A stretch of DNA of 64,000 nt, taken from Kaistella pullorum (GTDB lineage Bacteria; Bacteroidota; Bacteroidia; Flavobacteriales; Weeksellaceae). Both the position numbers and the translations under genes were made by a program. Positions 50,512-59,969 of the stretch are shown here, in pieces (the stretch's first letter is position 1; the number at the start of each line of letters is the position of its first letter). The stretch covers positions 304,374 to 368,373 of the forward strand of contig NZ_JACSPS010000001.1 of assembly GCF_014837035.1 (NCBI RefSeq), in the 5' to 3' direction. Below the pieces are notes generated by a model. That model saw nothing but the letters and a program-made list of their open reading frames with translations, ran no database searches and had not been told where the DNA came from.

Positions 50512-53055
50512 CTATTTTTTCTTAGCCGTGGTCTTCTTGGTTGCAGCTTTCTTGGCCGGTGCCTTTTTGGTTTTTTCCTTAAACGCATTTTTATCCTGTG
50601 CGGTGATCCACTTTTTCACCTCATCGAGCGAAACTTCAGCAAGTTCTTCGGCCGTGAACTTTTCCTCTTTCTTGTTTTTAGGAATTTTGAACATCGCCTT
50701 ACCAAATTTTATAAAGGGACCCCAACGGCCATTCTCGATCGAAATCTTTTCGTCTTCCCACTGCTTTATGTAGCGGTTGGCTTCTTTATGAAGTTTTGCC
50801 TCAATCAACTCCTCAATATCACTTTGCGATAAATTATCGAAATCATACCGTTTCGGCACGTTGATAAACAGCGATTTATATTTAATGAAAGGTCCAAAAC
50901 GGCCGGTTCCTTTGGTTACATCGTCGCCTTTGTAAGTCGCAATGGGCGCGTCTGCAATCTGCTTTTCCTTAATGATTTCCTCTGCACGTTCCTGTGTAAC
51001 CGAAAGCGCCTCCTCACCACGTGGAATGCTGATGAAAGCATCACCCCATTTCACGTACGGACCGAAGCGACCCACACCTACAGATACTGGTTTCCCTTCA
51101 AAATCCTGCAGATCAAAAGGAACCTTGAAAAGTTCAAGTGCTTCTTCCAAAGTAATGGTGGCTATATTTTGGGAAGGCATGAGGCTGGCAAAAATCGGGG
51201 ATTCTTCATCATCCTGCTCGCCAATCTGCACCATCGGACCGAAGCGGCCAATTCGTGTGAGAACATTTCTGCCTGTTTTGGGATCTGTCCCTAAAATTCT
51301 CTCGCCATTTGCGCGGTCCGCGTTTTCTTCCACGTCAGCAATCTTAGGATGAAAATCTTTATAGAATCCCTGCAACACGTCTTTCCATTTTTCGGCGCCA
51401 TTGGCTATCTCATCAAAATCCTGCTCTACTTTGGCCGTAAATCCGTAATCCAGGATTTCGGAAAAGTTTTGGGTAAGGAAATCGTTTACCACTTCGCCAA
51501 TGTCGGTAGGTAAAAATTTATTCTTGTCAGCACCGAATTTTTCGGTCAGCACTTGCTTTTTAATACCTTTTTCGGCGAGCGTGATCTTCATAATCTCGCG
51601 TTCCTGTGCCAGGACTTCCCTTTTATCTACGTATTCCCGGTTTTGAATTGTTTGGATGGTTGGCGCATACGTGGACGGACGCCCAATTCCCAATTCTTCC
51701 AACTTTTTCACAAGACCCGCTTCAGTGTAACGCGCCGGCGGACGCGAATATTTTTCGGTAGCTTCTATTTTTTTGTAGCTTAAAGGCTCGGCGACAGACA
51801 CTTTTGGTAATAATTTTTCCGTATTCTCTTCGTCTTCCTCGTCGGTTTTGGTTATTCCATACACTTTAAGGAAACCATCGAATACAATCACTTCACCCTG
51901 CGCTTCGAAATGATGCGGAAGTTTTGCATTACCAATCTCGATGACCGTTTTCTCAATTTTTGCATTCGCCATCTGTGAAGCGAGTGTGCGTTTGTAAATG
52001 AGCTGATAGAGCTTGTTCAGCTGCACATCCGGCACATTTTTCAATCCAAAATCGGTCGGTCTTATTGCTTCGTGTGCTTCCTGCGCAGAAGCGGATTTTG
52101 TATTATAGTTTCGCGGTTTCGAATACTGTTCGCCAAACTCAGAAATAATCTGGTTTTTTGCGTTTTCGATCGCTTCCTGAGAAAGATTTACCGAGTCGGT
52201 TCTCATGTACGTGATGAAACCTTCTTCGTAAAGTCTTTGTGCCACACGCATCGTCGCCGTAACACCATAACCGAGACGGTTACTGGCTTCCTGCTGTAAG
52301 GTTGATGTTGTGAAAGGAGCAGACGCCGTACGCGAACCCGGTTTTTTCTCAACATTCAGTACTGTAAAATCCACCGTTTGCGCCTGCGAAAGAAAGTTTT
52401 CTGCTTCACTTTCCTGTGCGAAATCTTTCTTCAGTTTCGCTGCGATTTCCTGTTTTTGGCTGTTTAAGAAAACGCCATCAACTTTAAATGTTGATTTTGC
52501 TTTAAAATCACGGATTTCATGCTCGCGTTCTACAACCAATCGCACGGCAACCGACTGCACGCGCCCGGCGGAAAGACCAGTTTTCACTTTTTTCCAGAGA
52601 ACAGGAGACATTTCGAAACCAACGATACGGTCCAGTATACGTCTTGCCTGCTGCGCATTCACAAGGTTTTGGTCAATCTTCCGCGGATTTTCGATCGCTT
52701 TCAGAATTGCATTCTTTGTGATTTCATGAAAAACGATGCGCCGCGTATTGTCTTCTTTAAGTTTAAGTTCCTGCGCAAGATGCCACGCAATGGCCTCTCC
52801 TTCCCGGTCTTCATCGGATGCCAGCCACACAGTTTCAGCTTTTTTCACTGCTGCTTTAAGCTCGGTAACCAGTTTTTTTTTGTCCGCAGACACTTCATAA
52901 TCAGGCGTGAAGGTCGCCAAATCTATACCCATCCCTTTTTTAGGAAGGTCGCGGATATGGCCGAAACTCGACTTCACCTCGAAATCCTTACCTAGATATT
53001 TTTGGATGGTTTTCGCCTTCGCAGGCGACTCTACTATAACAAGATTCTTAGACAT
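50512..53055 (-). CDS. topA: DNA topoisomerase I
   Basis: An 847-residue type IA topoisomerase that relaxes negative supercoils. The TOPRIM domain opens with VESPAKAKTIQKYLG (8-22) and WLASDEDREGEAIAWHLAQE (about 77-96). The catalytic Tyr lies in ITYMRTDS (about residue 282), and GIGRPSTYAPTI follows. The C-terminal part carries four repeats of the type GRFGPxVKxG instead of classical zinc ribbons, and ends in a Lys/Ala-rich tail (KKAPAKKAATKK) like a histone H1 tail, likely for DNA binding. Promoter box at 53070. Confidence 0.96.
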   Translation of the reverse strand: MSKNLVIVESPAKAKTIQKYLGKDFEVKSSFGHIRDLPKKGMGIDLATFTPDYEVSADKKKLVTELKAAVKKAETVWLASDEDREGEAIAWHLAQELKLKEDNTRRIVFHEITKNAILKAIENPRKIDQNLVNAQQARRILDRIVGFEMSPVLWKKVKTGLSAGRVQSVAVRLVVEREHEIRDFKAKSTFKVDGVFLNSQKQEIAAKLKKDFAQESEAENFLSQAQTVDFTVLNVEKKPGSRTASAPFTTSTLQQEASNRLGYGVTATMRVAQRLYEEGFITYMRTDSVNLSQEAIENAKNQIISEFGEQYSKPRNYNTKSASAQEAHEAIRPTDFGLKNVPDVQLNKLYQLIYKRTLASQMANAKIEKTVIEIGNAKLPHHFEAQGEVIVFDGFLKVYGITKTDEEDEENTEKLLPKVSVAEPLSYKKIEATEKYSRPPARYTEAGLVKKLEELGIGRPSTYAPTIQTIQNREYVDKREVLAQEREIMKITLAEKGIKKQVLTEKFGADKNKFLPTDIGEVVNDFLTQNFSEILDYGFTAKVEQDFDEIANGAEKWKDVLQGFYKDFHPKIADVEENADRANGERILGTDPKTGRNVLTRIGRFGPMVQIGEQDDEESPIFASLMPSQNIATITLEEALELFKVPFDLQDFEGKPVSVGVGRFGPYVKWGDAFISIPRGEEALSVTQERAEEIIKEKQIADAPIATYKGDDVTKGTGRFGPFIKYKSLFINVPKRYDFDNLSQSDIEELIEAKLHKEANRYIKQWEDEKISIENGRWGPFIKFGKAMFKIPKNKKEEKFTAEELAEVSLDEVKKWITAQDKNAFKEKTKKAPAKKAATKKTTAKKK

Positions 53056-53069
53056 TCACTAACTTTTTG

Positions 53070-53077
53070 CAAAAGTA
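53070..53077 (-). promoter_or_regulatory. -7 promoter box for topA
   Basis: On the minus strand TACTTTTG followed by C, matching TAnnTTTG, 14 bp before the topA ATG. Confidence 0.55.
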
Positions 53078-53211
53078 GAAGTTTTTTTTTAATGACTTCC
53101 AGGTGACACGTCAGCATGCATTAAGCTCGGGTTTTGGTAGTTTTCAATTACATATACCAGGCATTGCATACAATCTTAATAAGTTAAAAAATCTTAAAAT
53201 GCAATTTTTCG

Positions 53212-53219
53212 TAGATTTG
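53212..53219 (+). promoter_or_regulatory. -7 promoter box for the sensor kinase gene
   Basis: TAGATTTG matches TAnnTTTG, 16 bp before the ATG at 53236; divergent from the topA promoter. Confidence 0.5.
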
Positions 53220-53235
53220 AAAAAACCGCGAAAAA

Positions 53236-54687
53236 ATGTCACAGTCGTTCTTTTCGCTTATCGAAAGAGATGCGCACACCCACGTTCTGCAAATGGTTCT
53301 GGGTGCGCTATTCATGCTTTCGGCGTACCATCTGTTCATGTTTTTCCGAAACAGGGACCGCAGCTATCTGCTTTACAGCTCGTATAGTTTCTTTTCATTT
53401 TTAGCATATCTCCCGGTTGCTGAGCAAGGTTTTCTGGTCACATTCTGTGAAATAACCGGCCTTGATTACAACACGAAGACTTTCTTCACCATAATTTTCA
53501 ACTGCATCTATTTTTTCTTTTTCGCCGAATTTTTAGATATAAAGCCTACAAATAAAAGATGGTATAAGATCATTGTGTTTCCTGTGGCAACGTTTGCGTT
53601 GCTGGCCGTTGTGGCATTTGTGCTTGATAAAATGACCGGTCAGGATATTCTCAATTTATACAACCAAGTTTTCATCGTGCTTATCACACTGCAGACCGCG
53701 CTGTCTTTCTACATCCTGATGAAACTTCAGAACAAGCTGAAATATTACATCATTTTTGGAGGTCTCATTTTATTTGTCAGTTCTATCTTAGGCGAAAACC
53801 GCGTGCGCAATCATCCCTGGATCAATATCTCGCGCGAAACAGGAAACATCATTTATTTTGTTGGCTTGCTTGTAGAAAACCTCGCCTTTTCCCTCGCTTT
53901 AGGTCATAAACAAAAAGTGATATTTGATGAAAAAGTGGCCTATCACAAAGAGGCCGTAGAAGCACTTCAGAAGAATGAAATACTGAAAGACGAAGTGAGT
54001 CGAGAAAATGAAATCCGCCTAACTGTGGAAAACGAAAAGTTTAAGTACTTGCAGCAGATCTCGGACCTCAAACTTACGGTGCTGCAAAACCAGATGAACC
54101 CACATTTCATTTTTAATGCGCTGAATTCCATTAAATTCTGCATTTTGGAAAATGACAACGAAAAGGCCGTGAATTATCTCACTAAATTCTCAAAAATCAT
54201 CCGTACGATACTGGCTGCGTCCAGGATGAAAGAATTTACTCTTGCGGAAGAACTCCATACGCTGCAGCTGTATGTAGATATCGAAAATTTGCGCTTTACG
54301 GATATCGATTTTCAAATATACGTGGCGCCGCAGATTGAACCCGACGCGATAAAACTCCCACCAATGGTTTTGCAGCCGTTTATTGAGAACGCAATTCTTC
54401 ACGGTCTTTCGCATGCGGAAGAGAAACGCATTACGCTTGACATCTTTGAACAATCGGATACCCTTAAGATCCATATTTCGGATACCGGAATTGGCCGTGA
54501 AGCAGCGATGAGACTTAAAACTACGGTGGACAGCCGACAGAAATCAATGGGCGTGAACATTGCCCGCGGCATGCTGAAAAGCTACTTTGAGCCGCGCGAT
54601 TTCAGCATCGAATACACAGACCTCTTCACTTTCGGGAAACCTGCGGGTACGCGGGTGGAAATCACGCTGCCTAATGCTGACTTTTAG
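53236..54687 (+). CDS. LytS-type sensor histidine kinase with 7TM-DISM region
   Basis: A 483-residue kinase. Residues about 15-225 contain seven membrane helices of 7TMR-DISM type, but the extracellular DISMED2 domain that usually precedes them is absent (the N-terminus before helix one is only 15 residues). A coiled coil (about 235-285) leads to the His_kinase domain with NQMNPHFIFNALNSIKF (phospho-acceptor His 290), LQPFIENAILHG and DTGIGREA. Such kinases normally work with a LytTR response regulator; none is adjacent, so the partner is elsewhere. It lies between topA and ileS. Confidence 0.9.
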   Translation: MSQSFFSLIERDAHTHVLQMVLGALFMLSAYHLFMFFRNRDRSYLLYSSYSFFSFLAYLPVAEQGFLVTFCEITGLDYNTKTFFTIIFNCIYFFFFAEFLDIKPTNKRWYKIIVFPVATFALLAVVAFVLDKMTGQDILNLYNQVFIVLITLQTALSFYILMKLQNKLKYYIIFGGLILFVSSILGENRVRNHPWINISRETGNIIYFVGLLVENLAFSLALGHKQKVIFDEKVAYHKEAVEALQKNEILKDEVSRENEIRLTVENEKFKYLQQISDLKLTVLQNQMNPHFIFNALNSIKFCILENDNEKAVNYLTKFSKIIRTILAASRMKEFTLAEELHTLQLYVDIENLRFTDIDFQIYVAPQIEPDAIKLPPMVLQPFIENAILHGLSHAEEKRITLDIFEQSDTLKIHISDTGIGREAAMRLKTTVDSRQKSMGVNIARGMLKSYFEPRDFSIEYTDLFTFGKPAGTRVEITLPNADF

Positions 54688-54772
54688 AGCGCGGAGACCC
54701 AAAAATTTAAACAAAAAGCCTATCTTCGCAAACTTAAATAAATTAGGAACATTCTAATTGAACTGACTGACA

Positions 54773-57700
54773 ATGAAGAAGTTTAACGAATATAAAAATC
54801 TCGACCTTACTGCTGTTGCGCAAAACATTTCCGATTTCTGGAATGAGCAGCAAACATTTAAAAAATCCGTGGAAATCCGCCAGGGAAAACCTGAATATGT
54901 TTTCTATGAAGGTCCGCCGTCCGCAAACGGAATGCCGGGAATTCACCACGTGATGGCGAGAGCGCTGAAAGATATTTTCTGCCGCTACCAAACGCAAAAC
55001 GGGAAACAGGTTTTCCGTAAAGCCGGCTGGGACACGCATGGTTTGCCGATTGAGCTTGGTGTTGAGAAGGAGTTGGGCATCACTAAGGAAGATATTGGAA
55101 CTAAAATTTCCGTTGAAGAATATAACCAAGCCTGCCGGAATGCGGTGATGCGTTACACCGGTGTTTGGAATGATCTGACCGAAAAAATCGGGTATTGGGT
55201 AGATCTTGAAGATCCGTACATTACCTACGAACCAAAATACATGGAAACCGTTTGGTGGCTTCTGAAGCAGCTTTACGACAAAAAACTGCTGTATAAAGGT
55301 TACACCATCCAACCATATTCTCCTGCCGCAGGAACAGGCTTGAGTTCGCACGAGCTAAACCAACCCGGAACATACCGTGATGTAAGCGACACGACCGTTG
55401 TTGCGCAGTTCAAAGTGAAAAAACTTTCGGAGAAAGCGACTCAGAAAATAAATAAAAATCAAGCTGAAATATCAATTGACACCGATGAAATCGCAGGTGC
55501 AAGTTGTGGCGGCGCGCTTCATTGGGAAGAATTCGATAAAGAAAACCAATTACCAATCCATATTCTTGCATGGACGACAACTCCGTGGACTCTACCTTCG
55601 AACACCGCGTTGGCCGTAGGAAAAGACATTGAATACGTTTTAGTGAAAACCTTCAACCAGTACACTTTCGAGCCGATCAATATCATTTTGGCTAAAGTGC
55701 TTTTGCAGAAAAATTTCGGTAAAAAGTATGCGGAAGGAACTGACGAAGATTTCGCCAATTATACAGCTGAAAGCAAAACCATTCCTTTTAAAATCATTTC
55801 CGAATTAACGGGTGAAGATTTAGCCGGTTCAGATTACGAACAGTTGATTCCATGGTTTTTACCCGCAGAAAATCCCGAAAACGCCTTCAAAGTAATTATC
55901 GGAGATTTTGTGACGACCGAAGACGGAACCGGTATCGTACATATCGCGCCTACTTTTGGTGCGGATGATGCCCGTGTTGCGAAAGAAAGCGGAATTTCTC
56001 CAATGTTGATCAAAGACGAAAACGGGAATCTTGTGCCTTTGGTTGATCTTCAGGGAAAATTTGTTTCAGGTGGAAATACGCCTGATCTTTTTGCCGGAAA
56101 ATATATTAAAAACGAATATTACGAGAACGGAACTGCACCTGAAAAATCTTGGGATGTAGAACTCGCGATCCTTTTAAAGACCGAAAACAAAGCCTTTAAG
56201 GTTGAAAAATACGTTCACAGCTACCCGCATTGCTGGAGAACCGACAAACCTGTTCTCTACTATCCGCTGGATTCCTGGTTTGTGAAAATGACAGCCGTGA
56301 AAAACCGTTTGGTAGAACTTAACGAAACCATCAACTGGAAACCGAAATCCACCGGTGAAGGACGTTTTGCGAATTGGCTTGAAAACGTAAACGACTGGAA
56401 TCTTTCCCGTTCAAGATATTGGGGAATTCCGCTTCCGATCTGGCGTAGCGAGGATTTGAAAGAAGAAATCATCATCGGATCAGTTGAAGAACTGATGAAT
56501 GAAATCCAGAAATCCATCGCAGCAGGTTTCATGACGAAAAATCCTTTTGAAGGTTTCGAAAGAGGAAATATGTCAGCGGAAAACTATGCTAAAATCGATC
56601 TTCACAAAAATATTGTAGATGAAATCGTTTTGGTTTCAGATTCAGGAAAACCAATGAAACGTGAGTCGGACCTTATCGATGTTTGGTTTGATTCCGGCTC
56701 AATGCCTTATGCACAGCTGCATTATCCGTTTGAAAACAAAGAACTTATTGACGAAAGAAAAGCTTTCCCAGCGGATTTTATCGCGGAAGGTGTTGACCAG
56801 ACACGCGGTTGGTTCTATACACTTCATGCAATTGGAACGGCAGTTTTCGATTCTGTAGCGTATAAAAATGTAATGTCGAACGGTTTGGTACTCGACAAAA
56901 ACGGCCAGAAAATGTCGAAACGTCTTGGAAATGCGGTTGATCCTTTTGAAACATTGCAAAAATACGGTCCTGACGCGACAAGATGGTATATGATTGCCAA
57001 CGCGAACCCTTGGGAAAACCTGAAGTTTGATGTGGAAGGAATCGATGAAGTGCGACGTAAATTCTTCGGCACACTTTACAACACTTATTCGTTCTTCGCG
57101 CTTTATGCGAATGTTGACGGATTTACCTATTCTGAAAAAGAAGTTCAAAACCGTCCTGAAATTGACCGTTGGATTCTTTCTGAACTGAATCTTTTGGTAA
57201 AAGAAGTGACCGAATTCTACAATGATTACGAACCGACGAAAATTGCGAGAGCGATCAACAATTTCGTTAATGACAACTTAAGCAACTGGTATGTAAGACT
57301 TTGCAGACGCCGTTTCTGGAAAGGAGATTACTCTGAAGACAAAATTTCAGCGTACCAAACGTTATATACCTGTCTTGAAACAGTAGCGAAAATTTCAGCA
57401 CCGATTGCACCATTCTTCATGGACCAGCTTTTCCAGGATTTGAATAAAATCAGCGGTAAAGATGCTGCAGAATCTGTGCATTTAACTGATTTCCCGAAAG
57501 CGGACGAAAGTCTGATCGATCAGGATTTGGTGGAGAAAACACATTTAGCACAGCAGATTACTTCGATGGTTTTCTCTTTAAGAAAAAAAGAAAACATTAA
57601 AGTTCGCCAGCCACTTCAGAAAGTGATGATTCCGGTTTTGGATGCGAAAACGGAAGCGCAGATTTTGGCGGTATCAGGACTGATCAAACAGGAAGTCAAC

Positions 57701-58258
57701 GTTAAGGAATTGGTATTAATCAATGCTGATGAGGCTTCGCATCTTATTGTGAAACAAATTAAACCGAATTTCAAGACCTTAGGTTCCCGGCTTGGAAAAG
57801 ACATGAAAACCGTTGGTACCGCAATTTCAGGACTAAATGCCGAACAGATTTCCCAACTTGAGAAGGACGGCAAAATGATGATCGAAGGTTACGAAATCAC
57901 TACCGCAGATGTGGAAATTTTGACCAAAGACATCCCTGGCTGGACGGTTGCCAGCGAAGGAAAAATCACAGTGGCGCTCGATCTTACGCTAACGGACGAG
58001 CTGAAAGCGGAAGGTGTAGCGCGCGAGTTTGTGAACCGTGTACAGAATATCCGTAAGGATAATAATTTTGAGCTGACCGACCGAATCACGGTTCAGATTG
58101 AGCACAATTCCGGGTTTGATGAGCAGTTACTGCAGAATAAGGCGTATATTTCCGAAGAAGTATTGTCAGATAAAATAGAAATTGTAAATTCACTCGCAAA
58201 TTTCGCCGAGATTGAGATTGATGACGTGAGATTCAAGATAAATGTGGAAAAAGTTTAA
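54773..58258 (+). CDS. ileS: Isoleucine-tRNA ligase
   Basis: A 1161-residue class I synthetase charging tRNA-Ile. The HIGH-equivalent is in GPPSANGMPGIHHVMARA (about 47-64), the CP1 editing domain carries WTTTPWTLPSNTALAVG, and GQKMSKRLGN (about 708-717) is the KMSKS loop. It is about 220 residues longer than the E. coli enzyme and lacks an obvious C-terminal zinc cluster, features of the eukaryote-like (type 2) IleS branch; this assignment is inference. A weak -7 box TATCTTCG stands at 54721. No T-box leader is seen. Confidence 0.95.
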   Translation: MKKFNEYKNLDLTAVAQNISDFWNEQQTFKKSVEIRQGKPEYVFYEGPPSANGMPGIHHVMARALKDIFCRYQTQNGKQVFRKAGWDTHGLPIELGVEKELGITKEDIGTKISVEEYNQACRNAVMRYTGVWNDLTEKIGYWVDLEDPYITYEPKYMETVWWLLKQLYDKKLLYKGYTIQPYSPAAGTGLSSHELNQPGTYRDVSDTTVVAQFKVKKLSEKATQKINKNQAEISIDTDEIAGASCGGALHWEEFDKENQLPIHILAWTTTPWTLPSNTALAVGKDIEYVLVKTFNQYTFEPINIILAKVLLQKNFGKKYAEGTDEDFANYTAESKTIPFKIISELTGEDLAGSDYEQLIPWFLPAENPENAFKVIIGDFVTTEDGTGIVHIAPTFGADDARVAKESGISPMLIKDENGNLVPLVDLQGKFVSGGNTPDLFAGKYIKNEYYENGTAPEKSWDVELAILLKTENKAFKVEKYVHSYPHCWRTDKPVLYYPLDSWFVKMTAVKNRLVELNETINWKPKSTGEGRFANWLENVNDWNLSRSRYWGIPLPIWRSEDLKEEIIIGSVEELMNEIQKSIAAGFMTKNPFEGFERGNMSAENYAKIDLHKNIVDEIVLVSDSGKPMKRESDLIDVWFDSGSMPYAQLHYPFENKELIDERKAFPADFIAEGVDQTRGWFYTLHAIGTAVFDSVAYKNVMSNGLVLDKNGQKMSKRLGNAVDPFETLQKYGPDATRWYMIANANPWENLKFDVEGIDEVRRKFFGTLYNTYSFFALYANVDGFTYSEKEVQNRPEIDRWILSELNLLVKEVTEFYNDYEPTKIARAINNFVNDNLSNWYVRLCRRRFWKGDYSEDKISAYQTLYTCLETVAKISAPIAPFFMDQLFQDLNKISGKDAAESVHLTDFPKADESLIDQDLVEKTHLAQQITSMVFSLRKKENIKVRQPLQKVMIPVLDAKTEAQILAVSGLIKQEVNVKELVLINADEASHLIVKQIKPNFKTLGSRLGKDMKTVGTAISGLNAEQISQLEKDGKMMIEGYEITTADVEILTKDIPGWTVASEGKITVALDLTLTDELKAEGVAREFVNRVQNIRKDNNFELTDRITVQIEHNSGFDEQLLQNKAYISEEVLSDKIEIVNSLANFAEIEIDDVRFKINVEKV

Positions 58259-58355
58259 TTCATTCAATTAATTAAAAAAAGATTCAGAAGGCACCTCAAG
58301 AGAACGGATAAGAAGCAGGACAAAAGGCGGGAAATTCTGAACGAAAATTATAGCT

Positions 58356-58736
58356 ATGGCAGAAGAAAGACAGCGGTACAGTGATGCCGATTTACAGGAA
58401 TTCAAGGAGCTGATTCAGCAAAAAATAGAAAAAGCAGAACGCGATCTGATGTTGATACGCGAAAGTTTCATCAATGACCAAAACAACGGTACCGATGACA
58501 CATCGCCAACTTTCAAAGCATTCGAAGAAGGTGCTGAAACCCTCAGCAAAGAGCAGAACGCCATCTTGGCCGGCCGCCAGGAGAAATTCGTGCGCGACCT
58601 GAAGAACGCGCTTGTACGTATCGAGAATAAAACTTACGGAATTTGCCGTGTGACCGGGAAACTTATCGGTAAAGACCGTCTGAGAGCCGTTCCACACGCA
58701 ACGCTGAGCATCGAGGCAAAGAATCTGCAACGCTAA
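58356..58736 (+). CDS. TraR/DksA family protein with degenerate zinc finger
   Basis: A 126-residue protein: an N-terminal helical hairpin (about 8-80) and a zinc-finger-like C-terminus. DksA needs four cysteines; here the finger reads YGICRVTGKLIGKDRLRAVP and has a single cysteine, so zinc binding is unlikely. This cysteine-poor form is common in Bacteroidota. It should bind RNA polymerase in the secondary channel and tune ppGpp-dependent transcription, by analogy with DksA. It follows ileS by 97 bp. Confidence 0.87.
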   Translation: MAEERQRYSDADLQEFKELIQQKIEKAERDLMLIRESFINDQNNGTDDTSPTFKAFEEGAETLSKEQNAILAGRQEKFVRDLKNALVRIENKTYGICRVTGKLIGKDRLRAVPHATLSIEAKNLQR

Positions 58737-58833
58737 ACCAAACTTTTCGCAATCACTCATTTAGGTTTATAATATGCTCCCGCGGCACATTGTAAACCTA
58801 TTTGAATTTTAAAAAATTAATTTCAGAAGCAGT

Positions 58834-59073
58834 TTGGAAGCGTTACTCATTATTGCAGCCATCGGAGTTATCTTTTATTTTTTCCGGCACAGACTTCGGC
58901 GGGATGTCTTTGGGAAAACCGAAAAATACCAGTCGCAGGATGATATCTTCAATGCAGAGAGACGCGAACGCGAACGCGAGATCGACAGTCTGCTTGCTAA
59001 AATAGGCAAAAACGGCACCGATGATCTTTCTGCAAAAGACCGCCAGCGGCTTGATGAACTTTCAAAAAAATAA
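58834..59073 (+). CDS. Small membrane-anchored protein, rhomboid-tail (DUF6576)-like
   Basis: A 79-residue protein with an N-terminal membrane helix (about 3-17), a basic segment HRLRRDVFGK and a charged helical tail ending DLSAKDRQRLDELSKK. The tail resembles the C-terminal region of Bacteroidota rhomboid-type proteins. It must start at the TTG at 58834, since no ATG precedes the membrane helix. A 97-bp spacer separates it from the DksA-like gene, and 8 bp from the next gene. Confidence 0.65.
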   Translation: MEALLIIAAIGVIFYFFRHRLRRDVFGKTEKYQSQDDIFNAERREREREIDSLLAKIGKNGTDDLSAKDRQRLDELSKK

Positions 59074-59081
59074 TTAAAAAA

Positions 59082-59267
59082 ATGGAATCACTCATAGTAC
59101 ATCCCAAAAACCAAATGGAGCTGAATGCACTGAAAAGTGTAATGAAGGAAATGGGAATCAGGTATGAAAAATTTCACACCCGCAATACGAAAACGGTGAA
59201 ACCTGAAGTCAAGACTCAGGCAAAACCGCCGAGAACATTCAAAGACAAGCCAAAGACGGACCTGTAA
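59082..59267 (+). CDS. Small basic protein, DUF2683-like
   Basis: A 61-residue protein: MESLIVHPKNQMELNALKSV (a beta-alpha unit) followed by a basic Lys/Pro-rich tail. This start is like DUF2683-type small proteins, some of which pair with toxins, but no toxin is here. Its TAA shares an A with the lspA ATG (TAATG), so the two are translationally coupled. Confidence 0.65.
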   Translation: MESLIVHPKNQMELNALKSVMKEMGIRYEKFHTRNTKTVKPEVKTQAKPPRTFKDKPKTDL

Positions 59268-59908
59268 TGAAGAAGATAGCGCTCATCACTCTTGCCATCT
59301 TATTGGTAGACCAAATCTCTAAATTTTACATTAAAACCACATTTCATCTGGGTGAAAGCGTAGATGTACTGCCGGGTTTCAAACTCACCTTCGTGGAAAA
59401 TCCGGGTATGGCTTATGGGCTTCATTTCGGCGGACTGCTGGGCAAATACGCTTTGGTCATCCTTCGTATCTTCCTCATTGGCGGAATGATTTACCTTTTC
59501 CGAAAATGGCTGAAAGAAGGCATCCACAGCAATTACCTGTTCGTCCCGATGGCTATGATCTTTGCAGGCGCAATCGGCAACCTGATCGACGGTATGTTCT
59601 ACGGCCTCATCTTCGACAGCGGTACTGTTTTCGATGAAAGTGTAGGCCGCTGGATCGATTATGGCGGCATCTCAAATGTGGTGCCTTTTGGCGAAGGATA
59701 TTCACATTTCATGAAAGGCTGCGTGGTAGATATGCTGCACTTCCCGCTGGTAGACTGGTGGGTACCGGAAAGCTGGCCAATCATCGGCGGTAAACATATT
59801 GAATTCTTTAAGTATATCTTTAATGTCGCTGATTCAGCAATCACCGTAGGAGGCTTGCTACTGCTTATTTTCCGTAAGAAAGCTTTCCCGGAAGGGATGG
59901 ATTTTTAG
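59267..59908 (+). CDS. lspA: Lipoprotein signal peptidase
   Basis: A 213-residue, four-helix inner-membrane aspartyl peptidase that removes the signal from diacylglyceryl-prolipoproteins. The catalytic aspartates are in GNLIDGMF (about residue 108) and FNVADSAITVGG (about 189), and VDQISKFYIK and ENPGMAYGL are the other conserved segments. It is longer than the 160-170-residue enterobacterial form because of an extra loop (about 120-175). Many lipoproteins in this window are its likely substrates. Confidence 0.95.
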   Translation: MKKIALITLAILLVDQISKFYIKTTFHLGESVDVLPGFKLTFVENPGMAYGLHFGGLLGKYALVILRIFLIGGMIYLFRKWLKEGIHSNYLFVPMAMIFAGAIGNLIDGMFYGLIFDSGTVFDESVGRWIDYGGISNVVPFGEGYSHFMKGCVVDMLHFPLVDWWVPESWPIIGGKHIEFFKYIFNVADSAITVGGLLLLIFRKKAFPEGMDF

Positions 59909-59969
59909 ATCCTACGAAGAGGTAATCTTCTTTAAATAATCATGTTTTTCAAACCAAACATTTCGATAA

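Noticed and set aside
54690-54772. T-box or other leader riboswitch in front of ileS
   Set aside because: The gap is only 85 bp, with no specifier stem or anti-terminator; T-boxes are not usual in this phylum.
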